Origin: Cornus controversa
Taxonomy: Eukaryota > Streptophyta > Magnoliopsida > Cornales > Cornaceae
Assembly (NCBI GenBank): GCA_026545225.1
Contig: CM048847.1
Location: 1 to 64,000, forward strand
DNA length: 64,000 bases
Reading direction: 5' to 3'
Part shown: positions 34,902 to 47,026 of the stretch, in pieces
Position numbering within the stretch: position 1 is the stretch's first letter
Layout of the letters: each line of letters opens with the position of its first letter
The notes under the pieces: generated by a model
What the model was told of the DNA's origin: nothing
The model's input: the letters and a program-made list of their open reading frames with translations, nothing else
Database searches by the model: none
Position numbers and translations under genes: made by a program

Positions 34902-34921
34902 AAAAAAAAAAAAAAAAAAAA
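34902..34921 (+). other. Poly(A) tail of the LINE at the 3' junction
   Basis: Twenty uninterrupted A residues follow a single C. The last one or two may belong to the satellite, which reads AACCAGG at this place in intact units. An unbroken tail of this kind supports target-primed insertion of a polyadenylated RNA and suggests a recent event. Confidence 0.9.
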
Positions 34922-37900
34922 CCAGGCATGACCACAACCGTATGGCGCTTTGTGCTAGAATTGACCATCTGGATGTCCAGAAGAATAGAGAATGACAACA
35001 ACGGTTTTGAACTTGTTTCGTTTGACCTGTCCTGATTCGAAAAGTCCAATCCACGTGAAATCGTGCCATACATAGAATTATACGTTGCTTTATGCCTAAT
35101 TCGACCGTGAGGACGTCCTGAATCGAAAAGAGTAATTCCTTGCTGCACTCATGAATGATCACAACCGTATGGTGCTCTATGCCAACTTCAACCATCTGGA
35201 CAAGTAAAAGAAACAATTCCCAAGCTATCGATGATTTTAAACAAGTTTAGTTTCAGTTGTTCTGATTCAAAAACCCCATTGCTTGAGAAGTTGTGTCATA
35301 ATCAGAATCGTAAGTTTCTTTTTTCCAAATTAGACCATCAAAGCATCCAAAAGAAGTGACGAACCTGTCAATCCGATCTTCATCACAACCGTATGGTGCT
35401 TTGTTCCAAATTCGACCGTTTCGACATCTAAAGGAAACAATTTGCAAGCTACCAACCATTTTAAACTTGTTTCATTTGAGTTGTTATGATTAGAAAACCA
35501 CATTCCAAGAGAAGTCGTGCCATAATAGTAATCGTACGCTGCTTTTTTCTAAATGAAACCATCAAAGCGTCCCAAAGAAACGACGAGCATGTCGATCCGA
35601 TCTTCATCCATGTCTGTTTGAGTTGTTCTGAGTCGAAAGAACTATTGCTTGCAATAATCAGGCATGACGACAACCGTATGGCGCTTTGTGCTAGAATTGA
35701 CCATCTGGATGTCCAGAAAAATAGAGAATGACAACAACGGTTTCGAACTTGTTTCGTTTGACCTGTCCTGATTCGAAAAGTCCAATCCACGTGAAATCGT
35801 GCCATACCTAGAATTATACGTTGCTTTATGCCAAATTCAACCGTCAGGACGTCCTGAATCGAAAAGAGTAATTCCATGCTGCACCCATGAATGATCACAA
35901 CCGTATGGTGCTCTATGCCAACTTCAACCATCTGGACAAGTAAAAGAAACAATTCCCAAGCTATCGAGGATTTTAAACAAGTTTTGTTTGAGTTGTTCTG
36001 ATTCAAAAACCCATTCCTTGAGAAGTCGTGCCATAATCAGAATCGTAAGTTTCTTTTTTCCAAATTAGACCATCAAAGCATCCAAAAGAAGTGACGAACA
36101 TGTCAATCCGATCTTCATCACAATCGTATGGTGCTTTGTTCCAAATTCGACCGTTTGGACATCTGAAGGAAACAATTTGTAAGCTACCAACCATTTTAAA
36201 CTTGTTTCATTTGAGTTGTTTTGATTAGAAAACCACATTCCAAGCGAAGTCTTGCCATAATATTAATCGTACGCTACTTTTTTCTAAATGAAACCATCAA
36301 AGGGTCCCAAAGAAACGACGAGCATGTCGATCCGATCTTCATCCATGTTTGTTTGAGTTGTTCTGAGTCAAAAAGAACAATTCCTTGCAATAACCAGGCA
36401 TGACCACAACCGTATGGCGCTTTGTGCTAGAATTGACCATCTGGATGTCCAGAAGAATAGAGAATGACAACAACGGTTTTGAACTTGTTTCGTTTGACCT
36501 GTCCTGATTCGAAAAGTCCAATCCACGTGAAATCGTGCCATACATAGAATTATACGTTGCTTTATGCCTAATTCGACCGTGAGGACGTCCTGAATCGAAA
36601 AGAGTAATTCCTTGCTGCACTCATGAATGATCACAACCGTATGGTGCTCTATGCCAACTTCAACCATCTGGACAAGTAAAAGAAACAATTCCCAAGCTAT
36701 CGATGATTTTAAACAAGTTTAGTTTCAGTTGTTCTGATTCAAAAACCCCATTGCTTGAGAAGTTGTGTCATAATCAGAATCGTAAGTTTCTTTTTTCCAA
36801 ATTAGACCATCAAAGCATCCAAAAGAAGTGACGAACCTGTCAATCCGATCTTCATCACAACCGTATGGTGCTTTGTTCCAAATTCGACCGTTTCGACATC
36901 TAAAGGAAACAATTTGCAAGCTACCAACCATTTTAAACTTGTTTCATTTGAGTTGTTATGATTAGAAAACCACATTCCAAGAGAAGTCGTGCCATAATAG
37001 TAATCGTACGCTGCTTTTTTCTAAATGAAACCATCAAAGCGTCCCAAAGAAACGACGAGCATGTCGATCCGATCTTCATCCATGTCTGTTTGAGTTGTTC
37101 TGAGTCGAAAGAACTATTGCTTGCAATAATCAGGCATGACGACAACCGTATGGCGCTTTGTGCTAGAATTGACCATCTGGATGTCCAGAAAAATAGAGAA
37201 TGACAACAACGGTTTCGAACTTGTTTCGTTTGACCTGTCCTGATTCGAAAAGTCCAATCCACGTGAAATCGTGCCATACCTAGAATTATACGTTGCTTTA
37301 TGCCAAATTCAACCGTCAGGACGTCCTGAATCGAAAAGAGTAATTCCATGCTGCACCCATGAATGATCACAACCGTATGGTGCTCTATGCCAACTTCAAC
37401 CATCTGGACAAGTAAAAGAAACAATTCCCAAGCTATCGAGGATTTTAAACAAGTTTTGTTTGAGTTGTTCTGATTCAAAAACCCATTCCTTGAGAAGTCG
37501 TGCCATAATCAGAATCGTAAGTTTCTTTTTTCCAAATTAGACCATCAAAGCATCCAAAAGAAGTGACGAACATGTCAATCCGATCTTCATCACAATCGTA
37601 TGGTGCTTTGTTCCAAATTCGACCGTTTGGACATCTGAAGGAAACAATTTGTAAGCTACCAACCATTTTAAACTTGTTTCATTTGAGTTGTTTTGATTAG
37701 AAAACCACATTCCAAGCGAAGTCTTGCCATAATATTAATCGTACGCTACTTTTTTCAAAATGAAACCATCAAAGGGTCCCAAAGAAACGACGAGCATGTC
37801 GATCCGATCTTCATCCATGTTTGTTTGAGTTGTTCTGAGTCAAAAAGAACAATTCCTTGCAATAACCAGGCATGACCACAACCGTATGGCGCTTTGTGCT

Positions 37901-40900
37901 AGAATTGACCATCTGGATGTCCAGAAGAATAGAGAATGACAACAACGGTTTTGAACTTGTTTCGTTTGACCTGTCCTGATTCGAAAAGTCCAATCCACGT
38001 GAAATCGTGCCATACATAGAATTATACGTTGCTTTATGCCTAATTCGACCGTGAGGACGTCCTGAATCGAAAAGAGTAATTCCTTGCTGCACTCATGAAT
38101 GATCACAACCGTATGGTGCTCTATGCCAACTTCAACCATCTGGACAAGTAAAAGAAACAATTCCCAAGCTATCGATGATTTTAAACAAGTTTAGTTTCAG
38201 TTGTTCTGATTCAAAAACCCCATTGCTTGAGAAGTTGTGTCATAATCAGAATCGTAAGTTTCTTTTTTCCAAATTAGACCATCAAAGCATCCAAAAGAAG
38301 TGACGAACCTGTCAATCCGATCTTCATCACAACCGTATGGTGCTTTGTTCCAAATTCGACCGTTTCGACATCTAAAGGAAACAATTTGCAAGCTACCAAC
38401 CATTTTAAACTTGTTTCATTTGAGTTGTTATGATTAGAAAACCACATTCCAAGAGAAGTCGTGCCATAATAGTAATCGTACGCTGCTTTTTTCTAAATGA
38501 AACCATCAAAGCGTCCCAAAGAAACGACGAGCATGTCGATCCGATCTTCATCCATGTCTGTTTGAGTTGTTCTGAGTCGAAAGAACTATTGCTTGCAATA
38601 ATCAGGCATGACGACAACCGTATGGCGCTTTGTGCTAGAATTGACCATCTGGATGTCCAGAAAAATAGAGAATGACAACAACGGTTTCGAACTTGTTTCG
38701 TTTGACCTGTCCTGATTCGAAAAGTCCAATCCACGTGAAATCGTGCCATACCTAGAATTATACGTTGCTTTATGCCAAATTCAACCGTCAGGACGTCCTG
38801 AATCGAAAAGAGTAATTCCATGCTGCACCCATGAATGATCACAACCGTATGGTGCTCTATGCCAACTTCAACCATCTGGACAAGTAAAAGAAACAATTCC
38901 CAAGCTATCGAGGATTTTAAACAAGTTTTGTTTGAGTTGTTCTGATTCAAAAACCCATTCCTTGAGAAGTCGTGCCATAATCAGAATCGTAAGTTTCTTT
39001 TTTCCAAATTAGACCATCAAAGCATCCAAAAGAAGTGACGAACATGTCAATCCGATCTTCATCACAATCGTATGGTGCTTTGTTCCAAATTCGACCGTTT
39101 GGACATCTGAAGGAAACAATTTGTAAGCTACCAACCATTTTAAACTTGTTTCATTTGAGTTGTTTTGATTAGAAAACCACATTCCAAGCGAAGTCTTGCC
39201 ATAATATTAATCGTACGCTACTTTTTTCAAAATGAAACCATCAAAGGGTCCCAAAGAAACGACGAGCATGTCGATCCGATCTTCATCCATGTTTGTTTGA
39301 GTTGTTCTGAGTCAAAAAGAACAATTCCTTGCAATAACCAGGCATGACCACAACCGTATGGCGCTTTGTGCTAGAATTGACCATCTGGATGTCCAGAAGA
39401 ATAGAGAATGACAACAACGGTTTTGAACTTGTTTCGTTTGACCTGTCCTGATTCGAAAAGTCCAATCCACGTGAAATCGTGCCATACATAGAATTATACG
39501 TTGCTTTATGCCTAATTCGACCGTGAGGACGTCCTGAATCGAAAAGAGTAATTCCTTGCTGCACTCATGAATGATCACAACCGTATGGTGCTCTATGCCA
39601 ACTTCAACCATCTGGACAAGTAAAAGAAACAATTCCCAAGCTATCGATGATTTTAAACAAGTTTAGTTTCAGTTGTTCTGATTCAAAAACCCCATTGCTT
39701 GAGAAGTTGTGTCATAATCAGAATCGTAAGTTTCTTTTTTCCAAATTAGACCATCAAAGCATCCAAAAGAAGTGACGAACCTGTCAATCCGATCTTCATC
39801 ACAACCGTATGGTGCTTTGTTCCAAATTCGACCGTTTCGACATCTAAAGGAAACAATTTGCAAGCTACCAACCATTTTAAACTTGTTTCATTTGAGTTGT
39901 TATGATTAGAAAACCACATTCCAAGAGAAGTCGTGCCATAATAGTAATCGTACGCTGCTTTTTTCTAAATGAAACCATCAAAGCGTCCCAAAGAAACGAC
40001 GAGCATGTCGATCCGATCTTCATCCATGTCTGTTTGAGTTGTTCTGAGTCGAAAGAACTATTGCTTGCAATAATCAGGCATGACGACAACCGTATGGCGC
40101 TTTGTGCTAGAATTGACCATCTGGATGTCCAGAAAAATAGAGAATGACAACAACGGTTTCGAACTTGTTTCGTTTGACCTGTCCTGATTCGAAAAGTCCA
40201 ATCCACGTGAAATCGTGCCATACCTAGAATTATACGTTGCTTTATGCCAAATTCAACCGTCAGGACGTCCTGAATCGAAAAGAGTAATTCCATGCTGCAC
40301 CCATGAATGATCACAACCGTATGGTGCTCTATGCCAACTTCAACCATCTGGACAAGTAAAAGAAACAATTCCCAAGCTATCGAGGATTTTAAACAAGTTT
40401 TGTTTGAGTTGTTCTGATTCAAAAACCCATTCCTTGAGAAGTCGTGCCATAATCAGAATCGTAAGTTTCTTTTTTCCAAATTAGACCATCAAAGCATCCA
40501 AAAGAAGTGACGAACATGTCAATCCGATCTTCATCACAATCGTATGGTGCTTTGTTCCAAATTCGACCGTTTGGACATCTGAAGGAAACAATTTGTAAGC
40601 TACCAACCATTTTAAACTTGTTTCATTTGAGTTGTTTTGATTAGAAAACCACATTCCAAGCGAAGTCTTGCCATAATATTAATCGTACGCTACTTTTTTC
40701 TAAATGAAACCATCAAAGGGTCCCAAAGAAACGACGAGCATGTCGATCCGATCTTCATCCATGTTTGTTTGAGTTGTTCTGAGTCAAAAAGAACAATTCC
40801 TTGCAATAACCAGGCATGACCACAACCGTATGGCGCTTTGTGCTAGAATTGACCATCTGGATGTCCAGAAGAATAGAGAATGACAACAACGGTTTTGAAC

Positions 40901-41138
40901 TTGTTTCGTTTGACCTGTCCTGATTCGAAAAGTCCAATCCACGTGAAATCGTGCCATACATAGAATTATACGTTGCTTTATGCCTAATTCGACCGTGAGG
41001 ACGTCCTGAATCGAAAAGAGTAATTCCTTGCTGCACTCATGAATGATCACAACCGTATGGTGCTCTATGCCAACTTCAACCATCTGGACAAGTAAAAGAA
41101 ACAATTCCCAAGCTATCGATGATTTTAAACAAGTTTAG

Positions 41139-44100
41139 TTTCAGTTGTTCTGATTCAAAAACCCTATTGCTTGAGAAGTTGTGTCATAATCAGAATCGTA
41201 AGTTTCTTTTTTCCAAATTAGACCATCAAAGCATCCAAAAGAAGTGACGAACCTGTCAATCCGATCTTCATCACAACCGTATGGTGCTTTGTTCCAAATT
41301 CGACCGTTTCGACATCTAAAGGAAACAATTTGCAAGCTACCAACCATTTTAAACTTGTTTCATTTGAGTTGTTATGATTAGAAAACCACATTCCAAGAGA
41401 AGTCGTGCCATAATAGTAATCGTACGCTGCTTTTTTCTAAATGAAACCATCAAAGCGTCCCAAAGAAACGACGAGCATGTCGATCCGATCTTCATCCATG
41501 TCTGTTTGAGTTGTTCTGAGTCGAAAGAACTATTGCTTGCAATAATCAGGCATGACGACAACCGTATGGCGCTTTGTGCTAGAATTGACCATCTGGATGT
41601 CCAGAAAAATAGAGAATGACAACAACGGTTTCGAACTTGTTTCGTTTGACCTGTCCTGATTCGAAAAGTCCAATCCACGTGAAATCGTGCCATACCTAGA
41701 ATTATACGTTGCTTTATGCCAAATTCAACCGTCAGGACGTCCTGAATCGAAAAGAGTAATTCCATGCTGCACCCATGAATGATCACAACCGTATGGTGCT
41801 CTATGCCAACTTCAACCATCTGGACAAGTAAAAGAAACAATTCCCAAGCTATCGAGGATTTTAAACAAGTTTTGTTTGAGTTGTTCTGATTCAAAAACCC
41901 ATTCCTTGAGAAGTCGTGCCATAATCAGAATCGTAAGTTTCTTTTTTCCAAATTAGACCATCAAAGCATCCAAAAGAAGTGACGAACATGTCAATCCGAT
42001 CTTCATCACAATCGTATGGTGCTTTGTTCCAAATTCGACCGTTTGGACATCTGAAGGAAACAATTTGTAAGCTACCAACCATTTTAAACTTGTTTCATTT
42101 GAGTTGTTTTGATTAGAAAACCACATTCCAAGCGAAGTCTTGCCATAATATTAATCGTACGCTACTTTTTTCTAAATGAAACCATCAAAGGGTCCCAAAG
42201 AAACGACGAGCATGTCGATCCGATCTTCATCCATGTTTGTTTGAGTTGTTCTGAGTCAAAAAGAACAATTCCTTGCAATAACCAGGCATGACCACAACCG
42301 TATGGCGCTTTGTGCTAGAATTGACCATCTGGATGTCCAGAAGAATAGAGAATGACAACAACGGTTTTGAACTTGTTTCGTTTGACCTGTCCTGATTCGA
42401 AAAGTCCAATCCACGTGAAATCGTGCCATACATAGAATTATACGTTGCTTTATGCCTAATTCGACCGTGAGGACGTCCTGAATCGAAAAGAGTAATTCCT
42501 TGCTGCACTCATGAATGATCACAACCGTATGGTGCTCTATGCCAACTTCAACCATCTGGACAAGTAAAAGAAACAATTCCCAAGCTATCGATGATTTTAA
42601 ACAAGTTTAGTTTCAGTTGTTCTGATTCAAAAACCCCATTGCTTGAGAAGTTGTGTCATAATCAGAATCGTAAGTTTCTTTTTTCCAAATTAGACCATCA
42701 AAGCATCCAAAAGAAGTGACGAACCTGTCAATCCGATCTTCATCACAACCGTATGGTGCTTTGTTCCAAATTCGACCGTTTCGACATCTAAAGGAAACAA
42801 TTTGCAAGCTACCAACCATTTTAAACTTGTTTCATTTGAGTTGTTATGATTAGAAAACCACATTCCAAGAGAAGTCGTGCCATAATAGTAATCGTACGCT
42901 GCTTTTTTCTAAATGAAACCATCAAAGCGTCCCAAAGAAACGACGAGCATGTCGATCCGATCTTCATCCATGTCTGTTTGAGTTGTTCTGAGTCGAAAGA
43001 ACTATTGCTTGCAATAATCAGGCATGACGACAACCGTATGGCGCTTTGTGCTAGAATTGACCATCTGGATGTCCAGAAAAATAGAGAATGACAACAACGG
43101 TTTCGAACTTGTTTCGTTTGACCTGTCCTGATTCGAAAAGTCCAATCCACGTGAAATCGTGCCATACCTAGAATTATACGTTGCTTTATGCCAAATTCAA
43201 CCGTCAGGACGTCCTGAATCGAAAAGAGTAATTCCATGCTGCACCCATGAATGATCACAACCGTATGGTGCTCTATGCCAACTTCAACCATCTGGACAAG
43301 TAAAAGAAACAATTCCCAAGCTATCGAGGATTTTAAACAAGTTTTGTTTGAGTTGTTCTGATTCAAAAACCCATTCCTTGAGAAGTCGTGCCATAATCAG
43401 AATCGTAAGTTTCTTTTTTCCAAATTAGACCATCAAAGCATCCAAAAGAAGTGACGAACATGTCAATCCGATCTTCATCACAATCGTATGGTGCTTTGTT
43501 CCAAATTCGACCGTTTGGACATCTGAAGGAAACAATTTGTAAGCTACCAACCATTTTAAACTTGTTTCATTTGAGTTGTTTTGATTAGAAAACCACATTC
43601 CAAGCGAAGTCTTGCCATAATATTAATCGTACGCTACTTTTTTCTAAATGAAACCATCAAAGGGTCCCAAAGAAACGACGAGCATGTCGATCCGATCTTC
43701 ATCCATGTTTGTTTGAGTTGTTCTGAGTCAAAAAGAACAATTCCTTGCAATAACCAGGCATGACCACAACCGTATGGCGCTTTGTGCTAGAATTGACCAT
43801 CTGGATGTCCAGAAGAATAGAGAATGACAACAACGGTTTTGAACTTGTTTCGTTTGACCTGTCCAGATTCGAAAAGTCCAATCCACGTGAAATCGTGCCA
43901 TACATAGAATTATACGTTGCTTTATGCCTAATTCGACCGTGAGGACGTCCTGAATCGAAAAGAGTAATTCCTTGCTGCACTCATGAATGATCACAACCGT
44001 ATGGTGCTCTATGCCAACTTCAACCATCTGGACAAGTAAAAGAAACAATTCCCAAGCTATCGATGATTTTAAACAAGTTTAGTTTCAGTTGTTCTGATTC

Positions 44101-45554
44101 AAAAACCCTATTGCTTGAGAAGTTGTGTCATAATCAGAATCGTAAGTTTCTTTTTTCCAAATTAGACCATCAAAGCATCCAAAAGAAGTGACGAACCTGT
44201 CAATCCGATCTTCATCACAACCGTATGGTGCTTTGTTCCAAATTCGACCGTTTCGACATCTAAAGGAAACAATTTGCAAGCTACCAACCATTTTAAACTT
44301 GTTTCATTTGAGTTGTTATGATTAGAAAACCACATTCCAAGAGAAGTCGTGCCATAATAGTAATCGTACGCTGCTTTTTTCTAAATGAAACCATCAAAGC
44401 GTCCCAAAGAAACGACGAGCATGTCGATCCGATCTTCATCCATGTCTGTTTGAGTTGTTCTGAGTCGAAAGAACTATTGCTTGCAATAATCAGGCATGAC
44501 GACAACCGTATGGCGCTTTGTGCTAGAATTGACCATCTGGATGTCCAGAAAAATAGAGAATGACAACAACGGTTTCGAACTTGTTTCGTTTGACCTGTCC
44601 TGATTCGAAAAGTCCAATCCACGTGAAATCGTGCCATACCTAGAATTATACGTTGCTTTATGCCAAATTCAACCGTCAGGACGTCCTGAATCGAAAAGAG
44701 TAATTCCATGCTGCACCCATGAATGATCACAACCGTATGGTGCTCTATGCCAACTTCAACCATCTGGACAAGTAAAAGAAACAATTCCCAAGCTATCGAG
44801 GATTTTAAACAAGTTTTGTTTGAGTTGTTCTGATTCAAAAACCCATTCCTTGAGAAGTCGTGCCATAATCAGAATCGTAAGTTTCTTTTTTCCAAATTAG
44901 ACCATCAAAGCATCCAAAAGAAGTGACGAACATGTCAATCCGATCTTCATCACAATCGTATGGTGCTTTGTTCCAAATTCGACCGTTTGGACATCTGAAG
45001 GAAACAATTTGTAAGCTACCAACCATTTTAAACTTGTTTCATTTGAGTTGTTTTGATTAGAAAACCACATTCCAAGCGAAGTCTTGCCATAATATTAATC
45101 GTACGCTACTTTTTTCTAAATGAAACCATCAAAGGGTCCCAAAGAAACGACGAGCATGTCGATCCGATCTTCATCCATGTTTGTTTGAGTTGTTCTGAGT
45201 CAAAAAGAACAATTCCTTGCAATAACCAGGCATGACCACAACCGTATGGCGCTTTGTGCTAGAATTGACCATCTGGATGTCCAGAAGAATAGAGAATGAC
45301 AACAACGGTTTTGAACTTGTTTCGTTTGACCTGTCCTGATTCGAAAAGTCCAATCCACGTGAAATCGTGCCATACATAGAATTATACGTTGCTTTATGCC
45401 TAATTCGACCGTGAGGACGTCCTGAATCGAAAAGAGTAATTCCTTGCTGCACTCATGAATGATCACAACCGTATGGTGCTCTATGCCAACTTCAACCATC
45501 TGGACAAGTAAAAGAAACAATTCCCAAGCTATCGATGATTTTAAACAAGTTTAG
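41139..45554. repeat. HORs sharing a private C-to-T marker two units apart
   Basis: Units at 41139 and 44083 share ACCCTATTGC where all others have ACCCCATTGC or its G-to-A form. The unit between them (42611) lacks it but has a private T-to-A at about 43865. This suggests a small 2944-bp exchange or duplication before the change at 43865. Confidence 0.7.
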
Positions 45555-47026
45555 TTTCAGTTGTTCTGATTCAAAAACCCCATTGCTTGAGAAGTTGTGT
45601 CATAATCAGAATCGTAAGTTTCTTTTTTCCAAATTAGACCATCAAAGCATCCAAAAGAAGTGACGAACCTGTCAATCCGATCTTCATCACAACCGTATGG
45701 TGCTTTGTTCCAAATTCGACCGTTTCGACATCTAAAGGAAACAATTTGCAAGCTACCAACCATTTTAAACTTGTTTCATTTGAGTTGTTATGATTAGAAA
45801 ACCACATTCCAAGAGAAGTCGTGCCATAATAGTAATCGTACGCTGCTTTTTTCTAAATGAAACCATCAAAGCGTCCCAAAGAAACGACGAGCATGTCGAT
45901 CCGATCTTCATCCATGTCTGTTTGAGTTGTTCTGAGTCGAAAGAACTATTGCTTGCAATAATCAGGCATGACGACAACCGTATGGCGCTTTGTGCTAGAA
46001 TTGACCATCTGGATGTCCAGAAAAATAGAGAATGACAACAACGGTTTCGAACTTGTTTCGTTTGACCTGTCCTGATTCGAAAAGTCCAATCCACGTGAAA
46101 TCGTGCCATACCTAGAATTATACGTTGCTTTATGCCAAATTCAACCGTCAGGACGTCCTGAATCGAAAAGAGTAATTCCATGCTGCACCCATGAATGATC
46201 ACAACCGTATGGTGCTCTATGCCAACTTCAACCATCTGGACAAGTAAAAGAAACAATTCCCAAGCTATCGAGGATTTTAAACAAGTTTTGTTTGAGTTGT
46301 TCTGATTCAAAAACCCATTCCTTGAGAAGTCGTGCCATAATCAGAATCGTAAGTTTCTTTTTTCCAAATTAGACCATCAAAGCATCCAAAAGAAGTGACG
46401 AACATGTCAATCCGATCTTCATCACAATCGTATGGTGCTTTGTTCCAAATTCGACCGTTTGGACATCTGAAGGAAACAATTTGTAAGCTACCAACCATTT
46501 TAAACTTGTTTCATTTGAGTTGTTTTGATTAGAAAACCACATTCCAAGCGAAGTCTTGCCATAATATTAATCGTACGCTACTTTTTTCAAAATGAAACCA
46601 TCAAAGGGTCCCAAAGAAACGACGAGCATGTCGATCCGATCTTCATCCATGTTTGTTTGAGTTGTTCTGAGTCAAAAAGAACAATTCCTTGCAATAACCA
46701 GGCATGACCACAACCGTATGGCGCTTTGTGCTAGAATTGACCATCTGGATGTCCAGAAGAATAGAGAATGACAACAACGGTTTTGAACTTGTTTCGTTTG
46801 ACCTGTCCTGATTCGAAAAGTCCAATCCACGTGAAATCGTGCCATACATAGAATTATACGTTGCTTTATGCCTAATTCGACCGTGAGGACGTCCTGAATC
46901 GAAAAGAGTAATTCCTTGCTGCACTCATGAATGATCACAACCGTATGGTGCTCTATGCCAACTTCAACCATCTGGACAAGTAAAAGAAACAATTCCCAAG
47001 CTATCGATGATTTTAAACAAGTTTAG

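Larger units (their letters stand above)
28858..34920 (+). mobile_element. L1-type LINE (non-LTR retrotransposon), near complete, coding-competent
   Basis: About 6.06 kb of unrelated sequence splits one satellite unit. It has no terminal repeats. It has two long sense ORFs and ends in a poly(A) tract at the right edge, which fixes the orientation as +. ORF1 is a Gag-like RNA-binding protein; ORF2 has an N-terminal EEP endonuclease, a reverse transcriptase and a zf-RVT zinc finger, with no RNase H domain after it. This is the layout of plant L1 elements such as the Cin4 and BNR relatives. Neither ORF shows a frameshift or stop. The length is near that of full plant L1s, but only 140 bp precede the first native ORF1 ATG, so slight 5' truncation is possible. 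Only one copy is present in the window, so the insertion has not been co-amplified with the satellite here. Confidence 0.95.

Noticed and set aside
28840-34940. LTR retrotransposon or endogenous virus
   Set aside because: No long terminal repeats, no protease, integrase or RNase H, and a poly(A) end. The endonuclease and reverse transcriptase are of L1 type.
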